Origin: Colwellia sp. 20A7
GTDB lineage: Bacteria > Pseudomonadota > Gammaproteobacteria > Enterobacterales > Alteromonadaceae
Direction: 5' to 3'
Length of the DNA stretch: 64,000 nucleotides
Assembly: GCF_009832865.1 (NCBI RefSeq)
Contig: NZ_CP047130.1
Location: 682,001 to 746,000, forward strand
Made by a program: the position numbers and the translations under genes. The notes beneath the pieces are model-generated. The model worked only from the letters and a program-made list of their open reading frames with translations, was not told the DNA's origin and searched no databases. This document shows positions 53,367 to 62,060 of the stretch, piece by piece (the stretch's first letter is position 1; every line of letters starts with the position of its first letter).

Positions 53367-54332
53367 TTAGTTACTTTTTACATCAGATTTATTACTTAAG
53401 TGATTGTTCATCAATAAGGTTTCAGCCTTAGCGCCTAAATAAACATAAATACCTAAGCCAATCATCAAGCCTACTGATGCGCCCATCATGGCGACAGCAT
53501 TCGTTAAGTACTGAGGCGCGCCAAGAACAGATTTAAACATTAACAGTAATGCTTCAATTGATACCGCGATGAGTATTGTGGCCATAAATCGAGTAATTGT
53601 TCTTCTTGTTGAGCTATGTCTGAAGATATCTTTCTTCATTAACACTTCCTCTTCGATAGTGGTTTTACCCAAATCGAATATTGCTAATGCTAAGGTGAGA
53701 AATATGATAATCCCAAAGGGTTTGAGCTGAATGTTTTCAGGTGTCGGTGCAATAATTAAGCTTACTATTTCAACACCAGCAGAGTATAAAAGAATACCGA
53801 CGATAAAGAATAGACCCGTTACAATTAAAGAGTAGATAACCGTGAAGAAGGGGTGGAATTTTTTTCGTTTTCGGTCACCCATTAAAAATTCAATGGCATG
53901 AGCAAGGTCAATATCAAGCACTAATATACCCATTAATTCGCCAGACTTATTTACATGTTTAAGTGCCGCTGAAATACACAGGTTATGACTTGATGTTGAC
54001 AGATAAGGTTCAGTAACAATAATGCCGTCTTGTTTATTGGCTTCTATATAATAAGGACGGTAAGAGCGATCGATACCTTTGCCTAAATTATCTTCTTTAT
54101 TGGGGAAGTTATTATTGGAAATATTTGGACTTAATTGCACACCTTCACCGTCTAAGGTAAACATTAGATCGACAAAAGGATAATTTTTGCCCAACCAAGT
54201 CATTGAGTTAGCTAAGGTCTTTTCGTCATGAAAAAAAGCTTCATCGAAAGTCCCTGCTATTATAGATGCCATCAGTTCATGAATTGAATTTTTATAATCA
54301 TGATACCTTTCAATTACACTAAGATAATTCAT
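53367..54332 (-). CDS. PDC/Cache-like sensor domain membrane protein
   Basis: A 321-residue protein. Residues 1-155 resemble a PDC/Cache ligand-binding domain (YPFVDLMFTLDGEGVQLSP and GIDRSYRPYYIEANKQDGII, then LMGILVLDIDL). Four hydrophobic helices follow, and a short polar tail ends the protein. There is no helix or signal before the sensor domain, which is unusual because Cache domains are mostly periplasmic. No output domain is present. The TPR gene and a possible 40-residue gene lie upstream on the same strand. Confidence 0.72.
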   Translation of the reverse strand: MNYLSVIERYHDYKNSIHELMASIIAGTFDEAFFHDEKTLANSMTWLGKNYPFVDLMFTLDGEGVQLSPNISNNNFPNKEDNLGKGIDRSYRPYYIEANKQDGIIVTEPYLSTSSHNLCISAALKHVNKSGELMGILVLDIDLAHAIEFLMGDRKRKKFHPFFTVIYSLIVTGLFFIVGILLYSAGVEIVSLIIAPTPENIQLKPFGIIIFLTLALAIFDLGKTTIEEEVLMKKDIFRHSSTRRTITRFMATILIAVSIEALLLMFKSVLGAPQYLTNAVAMMGASVGLMIGLGIYVYLGAKAETLLMNNHLSNKSDVKSN

Positions 54333-54566
54333 AATTTACCTTCTTAATATTATGAGAGAAATAGGGGAGAGTATTAAAGTGGTAAGTGTTAGTTATTAAT
54401 AATAATTGTGGGGAGAAAAGTTTATTGGAGAGTCCCTTTGTTTACTATTCCTTTTATAAAAACGTACTGTAAAGCATTGAAATTGAGGGTAACATAAAAA
54501 ATTTTCTATTGAACGTGTGTTTTTATGTTACCGCTGAGCTATTGAATTAATCATTTCTTACCTATT

Positions 54567-54689
54567 TCATTTTTGTATTCTACCTTCATCTCTCTGGTCT
54601 ATATCCCATTGGCTAATAGACAGATGCTTCATTTCATCAATAAACATAATGATAGAGTGTATGGGCTTAATAATTTTATAAATCATCAT
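54567..54689 (-). CDS. Possible 40-residue small protein
   Basis: A short reading frame starting MMIYKIIKPIHSIIMFIDEM and ending GRIQK. It has a strong AAGGAG ribosome binding site at proper spacing, rare for a chance frame. It lies 31 bases after the TPR gene and 234 bases before the PDC gene on the same strand. The N-terminal half is amphipathic. No homologue was recognised. The rest of the 387-base gap holds nothing else seen. Confidence 0.42.
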   Translation of the reverse strand: MMIYKIIKPIHSIIMFIDEMKHLSISQWDIDQRDEGRIQK

Positions 54690-54719
54690 TTACTCCTTGT
54701 GCTAAATTGAGTAGTTATA

Positions 54720-55226
54720 TTATTCAGAAAATATGCTGTCTGCAGATTCATCTACTTCAAGTATTTTGTTTTTCAATAATTGTAAGTTACCAGCAGTAAT
54801 AGTGTTTGAATTAATTGATGTAGCAACACTTAAGTCATCCATTGCGCCTGTAAAATCATTTTTTAAATAGCGTGCAATTGCTCTGTTACTGTAGCTAAGT
54901 GATTGTAAGTAAGTTTTCTTTTTGTCGTATGAACTAACTGAACTTATAGATTCAATTGCTGCTGTACATGCAGATTCAGATTTTTCAACATTTTTACTTT
55001 TTAGGTATGCAACACATAAACCTGTGTTGTTTTCAAAGGTGTTTTTATTGCTAAGCGTTAATTGCGTGATACTTGCTTCTAAATCACCAGAAATAATTTC
55101 TTGTGATGCTGTTGTATCTTTAATTACCGCAACTTTGAAAGTGCTAATTTCAGCCATCGCTGATGCAGAACAACTGATAGCAATACCTGCTATTAATGCT
55201 TTATAAGGTATGTTTTTTATGGTCAT
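54720..55226 (-). CDS. Exported TPR-like protein
   Basis: A 168-residue protein with a Sec signal peptide (YKALIAGIAISCSASAMA). The mature part is helical; residues 105-150 match a tetratricopeptide unit (YSNRAIARYLKNDFTGAMDD then LSVATSINSN). An upstream pair of Cys (GLCVAYLKS and ESACTAA) may form a disulfide. It is probably a periplasmic binding or scaffold protein. The leader contains a run of Cs on the minus strand. Function is unknown. Confidence 0.68.
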   Translation of the reverse strand: MTIKNIPYKALIAGIAISCSASAMAEISTFKVAVIKDTTASQEIISGDLEASITQLTLSNKNTFENNTGLCVAYLKSKNVEKSESACTAAIESISSVSSYDKKKTYLQSLSYSNRAIARYLKNDFTGAMDDLSVATSINSNTITAGNLQLLKNKILEVDESADSIFSE

Positions 55227-55379
55227 GATATTTCCTAATGTTTGTAGTGGACATCTTGTTGATGCCCACTAAATATAAGCAATAGGGGGGATAGTGACAA
55301 ACGATAAAAATATAGGTGTTAAGTGAATTAATTTCACCTATTTGAATGAAGTAATACTAAATAGGTATTCGCTTAAATA

Positions 55380-56258
55380 TTATAACGTAAAGCTCTTCTT
55401 AACCCAGTCAGCAAATACTGTTAATTCAACTTTGCTTTCCATATTTTCATGCTGAATTAAGTAATATCTGTCATTAGTATTTAGTTCTTCGTCGAACAGT
55501 TTTACTAATAGCTCTTCACTAAACCAAGTTTTGCTCATTGGTAAAGGAACTAAAGCGATACCCATCCCCTGTTGGGCTGCTCTAACAACACCATACATAC
55601 TGTCAAATTGTATAATCTGTTTAGGGTCAAAGTCATCAATTCCTATGTTGTCAGCCCATTGATGCCATGACCAAGGTCTAGCTCTGTGCAAAATTAATGG
55701 TGTATTTTGTAGTGCTTTAAAGCCTGAATTCTTTAACTTTTTATAAAGCTTTTTATTACAAGCTGGGGCATATCTTATTGGAAACAATTCCTGAACAATA
55801 CTTGCATTAGGTTTTCCATTTGCTAGTACGATAGAAAGATCTGCTATTTGCGATGGCTCACTGCCTGACTTTACTGTTTCAAGTTGCAGGTTAATATCTG
55901 GGTTTTGCTCAGACCATTCACTTAACTGAGGAATGAATAATTCGCTGGCAAAAAACTCGGGTAAACTGATCACAATTGTTTTGTTTTCTTGTGTATTAGT
56001 AAACTCTGAAATAGTTGACTCTAATTGATGAATTATTGGCTGAATTGATTGATAAAACTGTTTTCCTGCACTGGTAAGTTCAATTGATCTTGTGCCTCTT
56101 TTAAACAAGGTTAAATCTAATTGTGATTCCAGTTGCTTTATTTGATGGCTTACAGCTGAAGGCGTTAAAAACAGTTGTGCTGCAGCATGTTTGAAGCTTA
56201 AACATTTTGCAGCTACACAAAATGAACGTAAACCTCGTATAGGAGTTTGAATTGCCAT
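55380..56258 (-). CDS. LysR-family transcriptional regulator
   Basis: A 292-residue regulator. The N-terminal helix-turn-helix is AAAQLFLTPSAVSHQIKQLE, close to the GcvA/AmpR subgroup (FKHAAAQLFLTPSAVSH). A periplasmic-binding-like effector domain follows. The ATG at 56258 places the motif at the usual distance from the start; an earlier in-frame ATG would add 13 unlikely residues. It is the first protein gene downstream of the four small-RNA units on the same strand, starting 168 bases past the last terminator, so regulation in either direction is possible. Confidence 0.85.
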   Translation of the reverse strand: MAIQTPIRGLRSFCVAAKCLSFKHAAAQLFLTPSAVSHQIKQLESQLDLTLFKRGTRSIELTSAGKQFYQSIQPIIHQLESTISEFTNTQENKTIVISLPEFFASELFIPQLSEWSEQNPDINLQLETVKSGSEPSQIADLSIVLANGKPNASIVQELFPIRYAPACNKKLYKKLKNSGFKALQNTPLILHRARPWSWHQWADNIGIDDFDPKQIIQFDSMYGVVRAAQQGMGIALVPLPMSKTWFSEELLVKLFDEELNTNDRYYLIQHENMESKVELTVFADWVKKSFTL

Positions 56259-56425
56259 GGTGTTCTTTATTCTATAAATGATAAACACATATAGCAATAA
56301 TCAAACCGTTTTTAATTGATTGAATTTTAAGAGTAAAGTTTTTGTAGGTATACCATATAACGCAATGTTTGCACTATTTTGGTGCGCTTGCACAATGGAT
56401 TAACAACATTATTTTGAGCAAACTT

Positions 56426-56521
56426 AAAAAAAAGGACATTTAATGATGTCCTTCAAGTTAACCAAATTAAGTTAACCAAATTAAAAAATTTGCTTTATAC
56501 AATCTGGGGGATTCAAAAACT
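56426..56521 (-). ncRNA. Predicted small RNA, array copy 1
   Basis: About 96 nt on the minus strand, the most diverged of four related units. The core reads GAATCCCCCAGATT (GAATCTCCCCGATT in the others). An AT-rich insert lies before the terminator, where the hairpin GGACAT/ATGTCC with a 6-nt loop is followed by eight Ts. The predicted 5' end is about 7 bases past a -10 TACACT. No reading frame with a ribosome binding site is present. Confidence 0.7.
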
Positions 56522-56527
56522 AAAACC

Positions 56528-56556
56528 AGTGTATTTTTATCTTATCGTTTCATCAA
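56528..56556 (-). promoter_or_regulatory. Promoter of small-RNA copy 1
   Basis: -35 TTGATG and -10 TACACT with a 17-base spacer. Upstream is the shared near-palindrome CGCATGAAATTATTTCGTTTG, whose last bases form the start of the -35 element. Confidence 0.65.
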
Positions 56557-56744
56557 ACGAAATAATTTCATGCGATAGGTGAGTTATTTTATCTTATAGC
56601 GTAGGTAAGTTTTTAAAATTGTAATGGGGAAGATACTACTTACTTACTTACTGTGTTTTTGGTGAATAGATGTAGCTTAGTCATCTTTTCCTGATAAGTA
56701 ATAAAAAGAGGTTTAATTAAACCTAATAGAGCTTTATGAAAGTT

Positions 56745-56826
56745 AAAAAAAAGGACATCAAATGATGTCCTCTAAGTAAAGCAAATGAAACAATTTGTTT
56801 ATAAAATCGGGGAGATTCAAAAAACT
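56745..56826 (-). ncRNA. Predicted small RNA, array copy 2
   Basis: About 82 nt on the minus strand. It has the core GAATCTCCCCGATTTTAT, a weak CAAAT/ATTTG stem, and a terminator GGACATCA/TGATGTCC with eight Ts. Apart from one or two bases it matches copies 3 and 4 through the whole predicted transcript, while the DNA between copies is unrelated. Confidence 0.75.
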
Positions 56827-56832
56827 GAAGCA

Positions 56833-56861
56833 AGTATATTTTTATTTAGGATGCTCAGCAA
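56833..56861 (-). promoter_or_regulatory. Promoter of small-RNA copy 2
   Basis: -35 TTGCTG and -10 TATACT with a 17-base spacer. The upstream shared element here reads CGAGTGAATTCCTTTCGTTTG. Confidence 0.68.
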
Positions 56862-57051
56862 ACGAAAGGAATTCACTCGATAGGTGAATTATTTTAACCT
56901 ATGTTGCCGTTAAAAATTTTATAACATTCGTGATTATTTTTTATAGTTGTTAATGGCGTGGTGAGCATTTACACAAGAAGGTGTTATTAATGAGTAATTT
57001 AATGAGTAGTTAATGAGGCTTTTGAAATTAAGGCGAAGCCAAAAATTAAAT

Positions 57052-57133
57052 AAAAAAAAGGACATCAAATGATGTCCTCTAAGTAAAGCAAATGAAACAA
57101 TTTGTTTATAAAATCGGGGAGATTCAAAAAACT
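57052..57133 (-). ncRNA. Predicted small RNA, array copy 3
   Basis: About 82 nt on the minus strand, nearly identical to copy 2 from the C-rich core to the terminator. The hairpin at 57060-57077 is followed by eight Ts. The predicted 5' end is near 57133. Confidence 0.75.
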
Positions 57134-57139
57134 GAAATA

Positions 57140-57168
57140 AGTATATTTCTATCTAGCACTTTCAACAA
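57140..57168 (-). promoter_or_regulatory. Promoter of small-RNA copy 3
   Basis: -35 TTGTTG and -10 TATACT with a 17-base spacer. The upstream shared element reads CGCATGAAATCCTTTCGTTTG. Confidence 0.68.
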
Positions 57169-57479
57169 ACGAAAGGATTTCATGCGATAAGTGAATTATT
57201 TTAACTCATGATAAATTCAAGCGTGTGTTCAACGTTTTTTACCGTTATATTTAACACTATTGATATTTTTTGGTAAGAGGCAATCGTTACTCGCGAAGAG
57301 GTAATAAGTAATCGTTAATAGTGCGAATTGTTTGTGAGGTTCTTATAGTTAGTCAATTTTAATTAGAGGGCGTTAATTAGAAGCGGGAATTAGTAAAAGT
57401 TAATAGGAGTAATTCATCAGGAAAAATTAATGAGATTTATGTTAGCAAAGCTAGGTCAAAGTAAACTCAAAAATCAAAT

Positions 57480-57561
57480 AAAAAAAAGGACATCAAATGA
57501 TGTCCTCTAAGTAACGCAAATGAAACAATTTGTTTATAAAATCGGGGAGATTCAAAAAACT
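57480..57561 (-). ncRNA. Predicted small RNA, array copy 4
   Basis: About 82 nt on the minus strand, matching copies 2 and 3 with one change (GCGTTAC for GCTTTAC) in the spacer before the terminator. The terminator hairpin at 57488-57505 runs into eight Ts. It is the most upstream unit of the array and lies about 290 bases from the divergent DUF4421-like gene. Confidence 0.75.
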
Positions 57562-57567
57562 AAAGCT

Positions 57568-57596
57568 AGTATATTTTTATCTGCCGCTCTCATCAA
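57568..57596 (-). promoter_or_regulatory. Promoter of small-RNA copy 4
   Basis: -35 TTGATG and -10 TATACT with a 17-base spacer. The upstream shared element reads CGAATGAAATTATTTCGTTTG, the most symmetric version (8 of 10 arm positions pair). Confidence 0.7.
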
Positions 57597-57854
57597 ACGA
57601 AATAATTTCATTCGATAGTGCAATTTCTTTCATTTGTTTAAATTTTATCCATATCATTTTTTGCAACAAAAATAACTCTTTGTAAGCAGTAACACATGAA
57701 ACCGTTAAAAATTGAATTCAATGTAAATCGCAGGCCTTTTTATTACAACTAGTTAGTTGTTTTATTGAATATTTTTAAATTTGTGAATGTTTTGTGATAA
57801 TTTAAGGTGAAAAACACGCTACTCTAATACAAATTAATTTTGTGAGTACTTTTA

Positions 57855-58796
57855 ATGAATCACCATTACTTGGTTATTGTGAGCTTTGCCATTTTGTTTA
57901 CATTAAAGTCTGATGCTGTGTTGGCTTTTGACTTTGATTTTGACTTGAAATCAATACGAACAACTATTTCAAATCCAAGCACCAGCCATACGTTAATATA
58001 TGATGACCTGGCTAGGAGCAATCAAAAAACGCTGTTTTCGTTAGAGCCTATAAATAACCAACGAGTGGGGATATTTTTTGATATTAACGACGTTGAAATT
58101 GGTTATTCAGCAGATGTTTTTAATGATGACGTTGAAACAAAAACACAAGATGTGTTGCTTTCATATAGAAAATTTAAACACTCTAAAATCACTTTTAACT
58201 ATCAAACGCTTGAAGGGCTAAAAAGCACAGCTAGAAATTTAAGTGGCAACCAAACTGATCAATTTTTCTCGAAAAATACACGGTCAACTAAGTTTGAGCT
58301 GTCTGGGCAACATAATTTTTATACTTTTAATAATAAAGAATCTTTGTTTGAGCATTTTTTTCTTAACAGACCAAAGCTAAGTAATGAGTTTGATATCGCG
58401 CTAAGTATTGTTGGTGCCTGGTCTTTTAAGCATGTATCTCTAGAAGATAAAGATAATATAGTGTTTCAAGCTGATTTTTTAAATTCATCTGCACCAAAAG
58501 CCACTAAGTTAACGTCTAATTCGTATGGAGTCAGTGTTGGTTCACTCTTATCCTTTTCTTTACCGCATAATGTTCACGTATTCGCTGAGTACAAAGTAGG
58601 TAAAGGGAATATTCGAAATATAGATCCAGAACTCGGTTTAAAAGATTCAGGTGACGAAAGAGTAGCAGCATACGGTGGTGGTATTTCTTGGACCGCAAGT
58701 AATAAAGCGTTAATGGTAGTATTACGAGCTTGGGAACAAACAGGCAGGCATATAGACACCTCTTTTGGTGATTTGTCAGTGATTAAGTTTTTTTAA
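57855..58796 (+). CDS. DUF4421-like outer-membrane beta-barrel protein
   Basis: A 313-residue exported protein with a signal peptide ending SDAVLA. The body is a run of amphipathic strands (for example VLLSYRKFKHSKITFNYQ and VGSLLSFSLPHNVHVFAEYK) ending in Phe, as expected for an outer-membrane barrel. The overall pattern resembles DUF4421 proteins; this is tentative. The last codons and stop lie inside a strong hairpin. It is divergent from the small-RNA array, so it is a candidate partner or target of those RNAs by position only. Confidence 0.65.
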   Translation: MNHHYLVIVSFAILFTLKSDAVLAFDFDFDLKSIRTTISNPSTSHTLIYDDLARSNQKTLFSLEPINNQRVGIFFDINDVEIGYSADVFNDDVETKTQDVLLSYRKFKHSKITFNYQTLEGLKSTARNLSGNQTDQFFSKNTRSTKFELSGQHNFYTFNNKESLFEHFFLNRPKLSNEFDIALSIVGAWSFKHVSLEDKDNIVFQADFLNSSAPKATKLTSNSYGVSVGSLLSFSLPHNVHVFAEYKVGKGNIRNIDPELGLKDSGDERVAAYGGGISWTASNKALMVVLRAWEQTGRHIDTSFGDLSVIKFF

Positions 58797-58808
58797 TCTT
58801 AATCACTG
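58777..58808 (+). terminator. Hairpin spanning the DUF4421-like stop codon
   Basis: CAGTGATTAAG pairs exactly with CTTAATCACTG around a 10-nt loop that contains seven Ts and the start of the stop codon. It overlaps the last codons. A T-run follows about 15 bases later. Confidence 0.55.
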
Positions 58809-58936
58809 AGGATCTAGCATTTTTGTTTTTGTTATTTACACATCAACTTCATTGCTTTATCTAACGGTTCAATACCTTTAAGTAACGCTCTTTACTTTGC
58901 GATGAGTACCTCAATGACAGTTGAGTCGCGCTAAGT

Positions 58937-60172
58937 TTAACGGTAGTTGAATAGTGAATCCCAACGTTGATCTAAGTGCTTCTTTGCTTGCTGTAAAGGT
59001 AGTGCTTGGTACTTATCACCATCAAGGGTGATTAACTGCATACGCTCTAGCTTAGCTAGGGCATCAGATATTTCAAAGTTTAGGTGGCAGTTATATTTAT
59101 CTTTAAACCACGTTTCAATTAAGTCATCTAGCTCTGATGACGTTAGCCCCTGTGTATTTATAAGTAAGAAGGTGTAGGCGATTAATGCTTCTTTAAAATC
59201 TTCATCTTCGGCTGCATCAATTAAGGTATGAAAAACGCCGGCATTGTTATCTAAGTTCTTATAATAAAGATTATCTGATAAGGCTTTCATAAATTTAATT
59301 TTTCTATTTTTAAATTTACTCCATTCTTTAAAAACAAAGCCAAAAAAAACAGCCATGCCAAGGCCAAATGAAATAATATGTTGCTGTGTCATAACGACAG
59401 ATTCAGCACGCCAGCCTAGCCAAAATGAAAATAAGGCGGCAAGTAGTATGATAGAAGCGCCTAACTTGGTTACTAGCACTACCGCGCCACCAACAAGGGC
59501 AGAAGCGCCAATAATAACTTTATCTATCCGGCGCATTCTTACTTCACTATTAGGAAATAACATTTCTAAATCAGCTTTTGGCACATTTTGAAAAAGCTTT
59601 ATTATGGTTGAACTGGGTTCAAAGCCCATTGGTTTTTTATTTTTTTTATCAAAGTAGGCTTTATTTTTAAACGTAATGTAAACCGCGACACGATCGTAGT
59701 TGGTAAAGTTAATTGTTTGCTTGCGAAGCCCACCAAAAGAAGTAATCGTTTCACTTTTTTGCGACTCGCCTCTGCGATAAAACACCACTTGTTCAAAGTC
59801 ATCAAATTCTACTTCTAATCTAACTTTAAATAATGATTCTTCAGTGAGTGCTTCTTGTAAGTCTTGGTCAGTGACCTTTTCAAAGTTAGCTGCATTTAGA
59901 ATTTCAGCAAAGTTTTCAGCAAAAACTTTTTGGCAATGTTCACGTTGCTCTAAACTAAGATTTTTTAATTGCTGAGTATTGGCATTTGGATCAAAAGGGG
60001 CGTAATTATTTTTTAATGACTCAAGTAATTCGTGATAATCAAAGTGGGTAACACTTGATAGAAGTTGGCAAAACTGCTCAAAGGAAAGCTTAGACTTTTC
60101 ATCAGTTAATGCTTGAGAGCACATTTCAATAATATCTTGTTTTCTAAAAGGGATGAATCGTTCGTTAGCCAT
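58937..60172 (-). CDS. TMEM143 family protein (DUF3754)
   Basis: A 411-residue protein. A soluble N-terminal region (about 1-215) includes RFIPFRKQDIIEMC and the FYRRGESQKSETITSFGGLR block. Two or three hydrophobic helices follow (GASALVGGAVVLVTKLG, ASIILLAALFSFWLGWRAE, FGLGMAVFFGFVF). The C-terminal domain contains NLYYKNLDNNAGVFHTLIDA and ends in a winged-helix-like tail. This layout is that of the TMEM143/DUF3754 family, found in bacteria and in mitochondria, with no defined function. It is a single gene. Confidence 0.82.
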   Translation of the reverse strand: MANERFIPFRKQDIIEMCSQALTDEKSKLSFEQFCQLLSSVTHFDYHELLESLKNNYAPFDPNANTQQLKNLSLEQREHCQKVFAENFAEILNAANFEKVTDQDLQEALTEESLFKVRLEVEFDDFEQVVFYRRGESQKSETITSFGGLRKQTINFTNYDRVAVYITFKNKAYFDKKNKKPMGFEPSSTIIKLFQNVPKADLEMLFPNSEVRMRRIDKVIIGASALVGGAVVLVTKLGASIILLAALFSFWLGWRAESVVMTQQHIISFGLGMAVFFGFVFKEWSKFKNRKIKFMKALSDNLYYKNLDNNAGVFHTLIDAAEDEDFKEALIAYTFLLINTQGLTSSELDDLIETWFKDKYNCHLNFEISDALAKLERMQLITLDGDKYQALPLQQAKKHLDQRWDSLFNYR

Positions 60173-60267
60173 AATATAAGGTTGTTTTAAGTGAATGATT
60201 AGAGATTAAGGTGGTAGTTATCGTTTAAGGTGATAGTAACTATAGTGAAATATAAGAATAAAGGAAT

Positions 60268-60296
60268 AAAAAGGGCGTATAAACGCCCTTTAATAA
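60268..60296. terminator. Terminator after the M28 peptidase gene
   Basis: AAAGGGCGT pairs with ACGCCCTTT around ATAA. On the minus strand it runs into TTTTTATT, 12 bases past the peptidase stop. Confidence 0.85.
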
Positions 60297-60302
60297 AAAA
60301 TC

Positions 60303-61910
60303 TTACTGTCTATCTTGAAGACGACGTTTTTTAAAGTCAGAGCTTTCTTTCCATTTAGGCCAGTCATTGTTTGTTGCTAGTTCGCTAACTATATCAACAA
60401 TTAATGAAATATCTTGTTCAACACCACCTAAAGACCAATCACTAGAGTAGTCATCTTCTTCTTTGTGATATTTATGCGCAATGTAATCAGGATCGGTATC
60501 ACCAAGGCTCATAAATAACAAACTTGGTACACCTTGCTTGGCAAATGAGAAATGGTCTGAGCGGAAGAACAAACCATTTTGAGGTCTAGGATCAAGCTTC
60601 ACTTTGCGTTGTTGTTTCGCGGCAGCTTTTGATAAGTAATCTTCCATCTCTGACATGTTTTTACCATATTGTAATATATAGTCGACACCGTCTAAGGCGT
60701 TCATACCGTCAATATTCAATAGGGCAACCATCTGTTTTGTAGGGATGATATCACCTCTTGCAAATAGTTCTGAGCCGATTAAACCAGTTTCTTCAGCGGT
60801 AAAATTAACAAACAAAATAGAACGTTCAAATGGCTTTATTTTGTGTTGCTCTTTAAGTATTCGGGCAATCTCTATTGTGCCTGCTGTGCCAGTAGCATTA
60901 TCAATTGCGCCATTATAAATTTTAGGGCCAGTGGGTGTTTGCTTAGTGCCAAAATGATCCCAATGCGCACTGACAATAATATATTCATCTGCACGAGTTG
61001 TGCCTTCAAGTAACGCAACAACGTTATTTGATTCTGCAAGCTCTATGGTGCTATTTAGTTCTAGGTTTGCGGTTAAATTTAACGGGATCGCTTTAAAGTC
61101 TATCATCAAGGCTTGTTCTTTCAACGCTTCATAATTTAGACCTGCTGCAGACATCAGTTTTTCGGTTGCATCGTAATGTAACCAACCCATAATAGGTAGT
61201 TTACTACTATTATTAAATTCATCAATTAAGGTATATTTACTACCCGTATTGGAACTTTCTACTACGCTCCAAGGATACGCTGCAGGTGCGGTTTCATGGA
61301 TAATAAGAACCGCTTTTGCGCCTTGTCTTGCCGCTTCTTCATATTTATAAGTCCAGCGGCCATAATAGGTCATCGCATTGCCGGTAAATAAAGAATCATT
61401 TTGAGTGGCAAAGCCTGGATCATTAACTAATATAACGACTGTTTTACCAGTAACGTCAATATCTTGATAATCATTCCATTGGTATTCTGGTGCATTGATA
61501 CCATAACCAACAAAAACGATATCAGACTCAACCAAGGCTATTTTTTCATTAATTTGTTCAGTACGTGCAGTAAAATCTTTACCTGCTGTAAATTCCAAGT
61601 TACCTATTTTTAGCACCATCGCTGGGTCTGGCGTAAGTTTCGCCATAGGAACAGGTTGGAAAAATTCACCGTTGACGCCACCGGCTAAACCAAGTTTTTT
61701 ATATTCTTCGGCCAAATAATTAATAGTCAGTTCTTCACCAATAGTTAAAGGACCGCGGCCAGCGAACTCGTCAGATGCAAGCGTCTTAACATGTTTATGA
61801 ATATTATTAAGATTTACCATGTCACTATGAGAGGAGAATATGTTGGTTGTACATGCTGAGATAAAAAGCGATAACCCTATAAAGCTTAAACCTATGTATT
61901 TGTTACTCAT
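60303..61910 (-). CDS. M28 family metallopeptidase lipoprotein
   Basis: A 535-residue envelope lipoprotein with signal IGLSFIGLSLFISAC (lipobox ISAC). A PA domain (about 115-265) is inserted before the peptidase core. Zinc ligands are in SAHWDHFG, IDNATGTAG, FTAEETGLIGS, LNIDGMNALD and RSDHFSFAKQG, giving the usual H-D-E-D-H set with the catalytic Glu in EE. It should remove N-terminal residues from peptides in the periplasm or at the outer membrane. It is monocistronic. Confidence 0.9.
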   Translation of the reverse strand: MSNKYIGLSFIGLSLFISACTTNIFSSHSDMVNLNNIHKHVKTLASDEFAGRGPLTIGEELTINYLAEEYKKLGLAGGVNGEFFQPVPMAKLTPDPAMVLKIGNLEFTAGKDFTARTEQINEKIALVESDIVFVGYGINAPEYQWNDYQDIDVTGKTVVILVNDPGFATQNDSLFTGNAMTYYGRWTYKYEEAARQGAKAVLIIHETAPAAYPWSVVESSNTGSKYTLIDEFNNSSKLPIMGWLHYDATEKLMSAAGLNYEALKEQALMIDFKAIPLNLTANLELNSTIELAESNNVVALLEGTTRADEYIIVSAHWDHFGTKQTPTGPKIYNGAIDNATGTAGTIEIARILKEQHKIKPFERSILFVNFTAEETGLIGSELFARGDIIPTKQMVALLNIDGMNALDGVDYILQYGKNMSEMEDYLSKAAAKQQRKVKLDPRPQNGLFFRSDHFSFAKQGVPSLLFMSLGDTDPDYIAHKYHKEEDDYSSDWSLGGVEQDISLIVDIVSELATNNDWPKWKESSDFKKRRLQDRQ

Positions 61911-62060
61911 TATTAAAGTTCATGTTATGGAAAGTAATTAATACTATAAAGCACTTGTCGGCACTAGAAAACTAAATTTTTCGTATATAGGACGGTTTAT
62001 ACATATAGGCATAAAGCTTGCTTTTGCTTTACTAACGTCAATTTTTTGTTGAAGCACACA

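Noticed and set aside
56426..57620. Four regularly spaced repeats considered as a CRISPR array
   Set aside because: Units are about 170 bases with gaps of 130-270 bases, contain promoters and terminators, and no cas genes are near.
56426..57620. Same repeats considered as MITE copies
   Set aside because: They lack terminal inverted repeats and target duplications, keep one orientation and keep exact 17-base promoter spacing.
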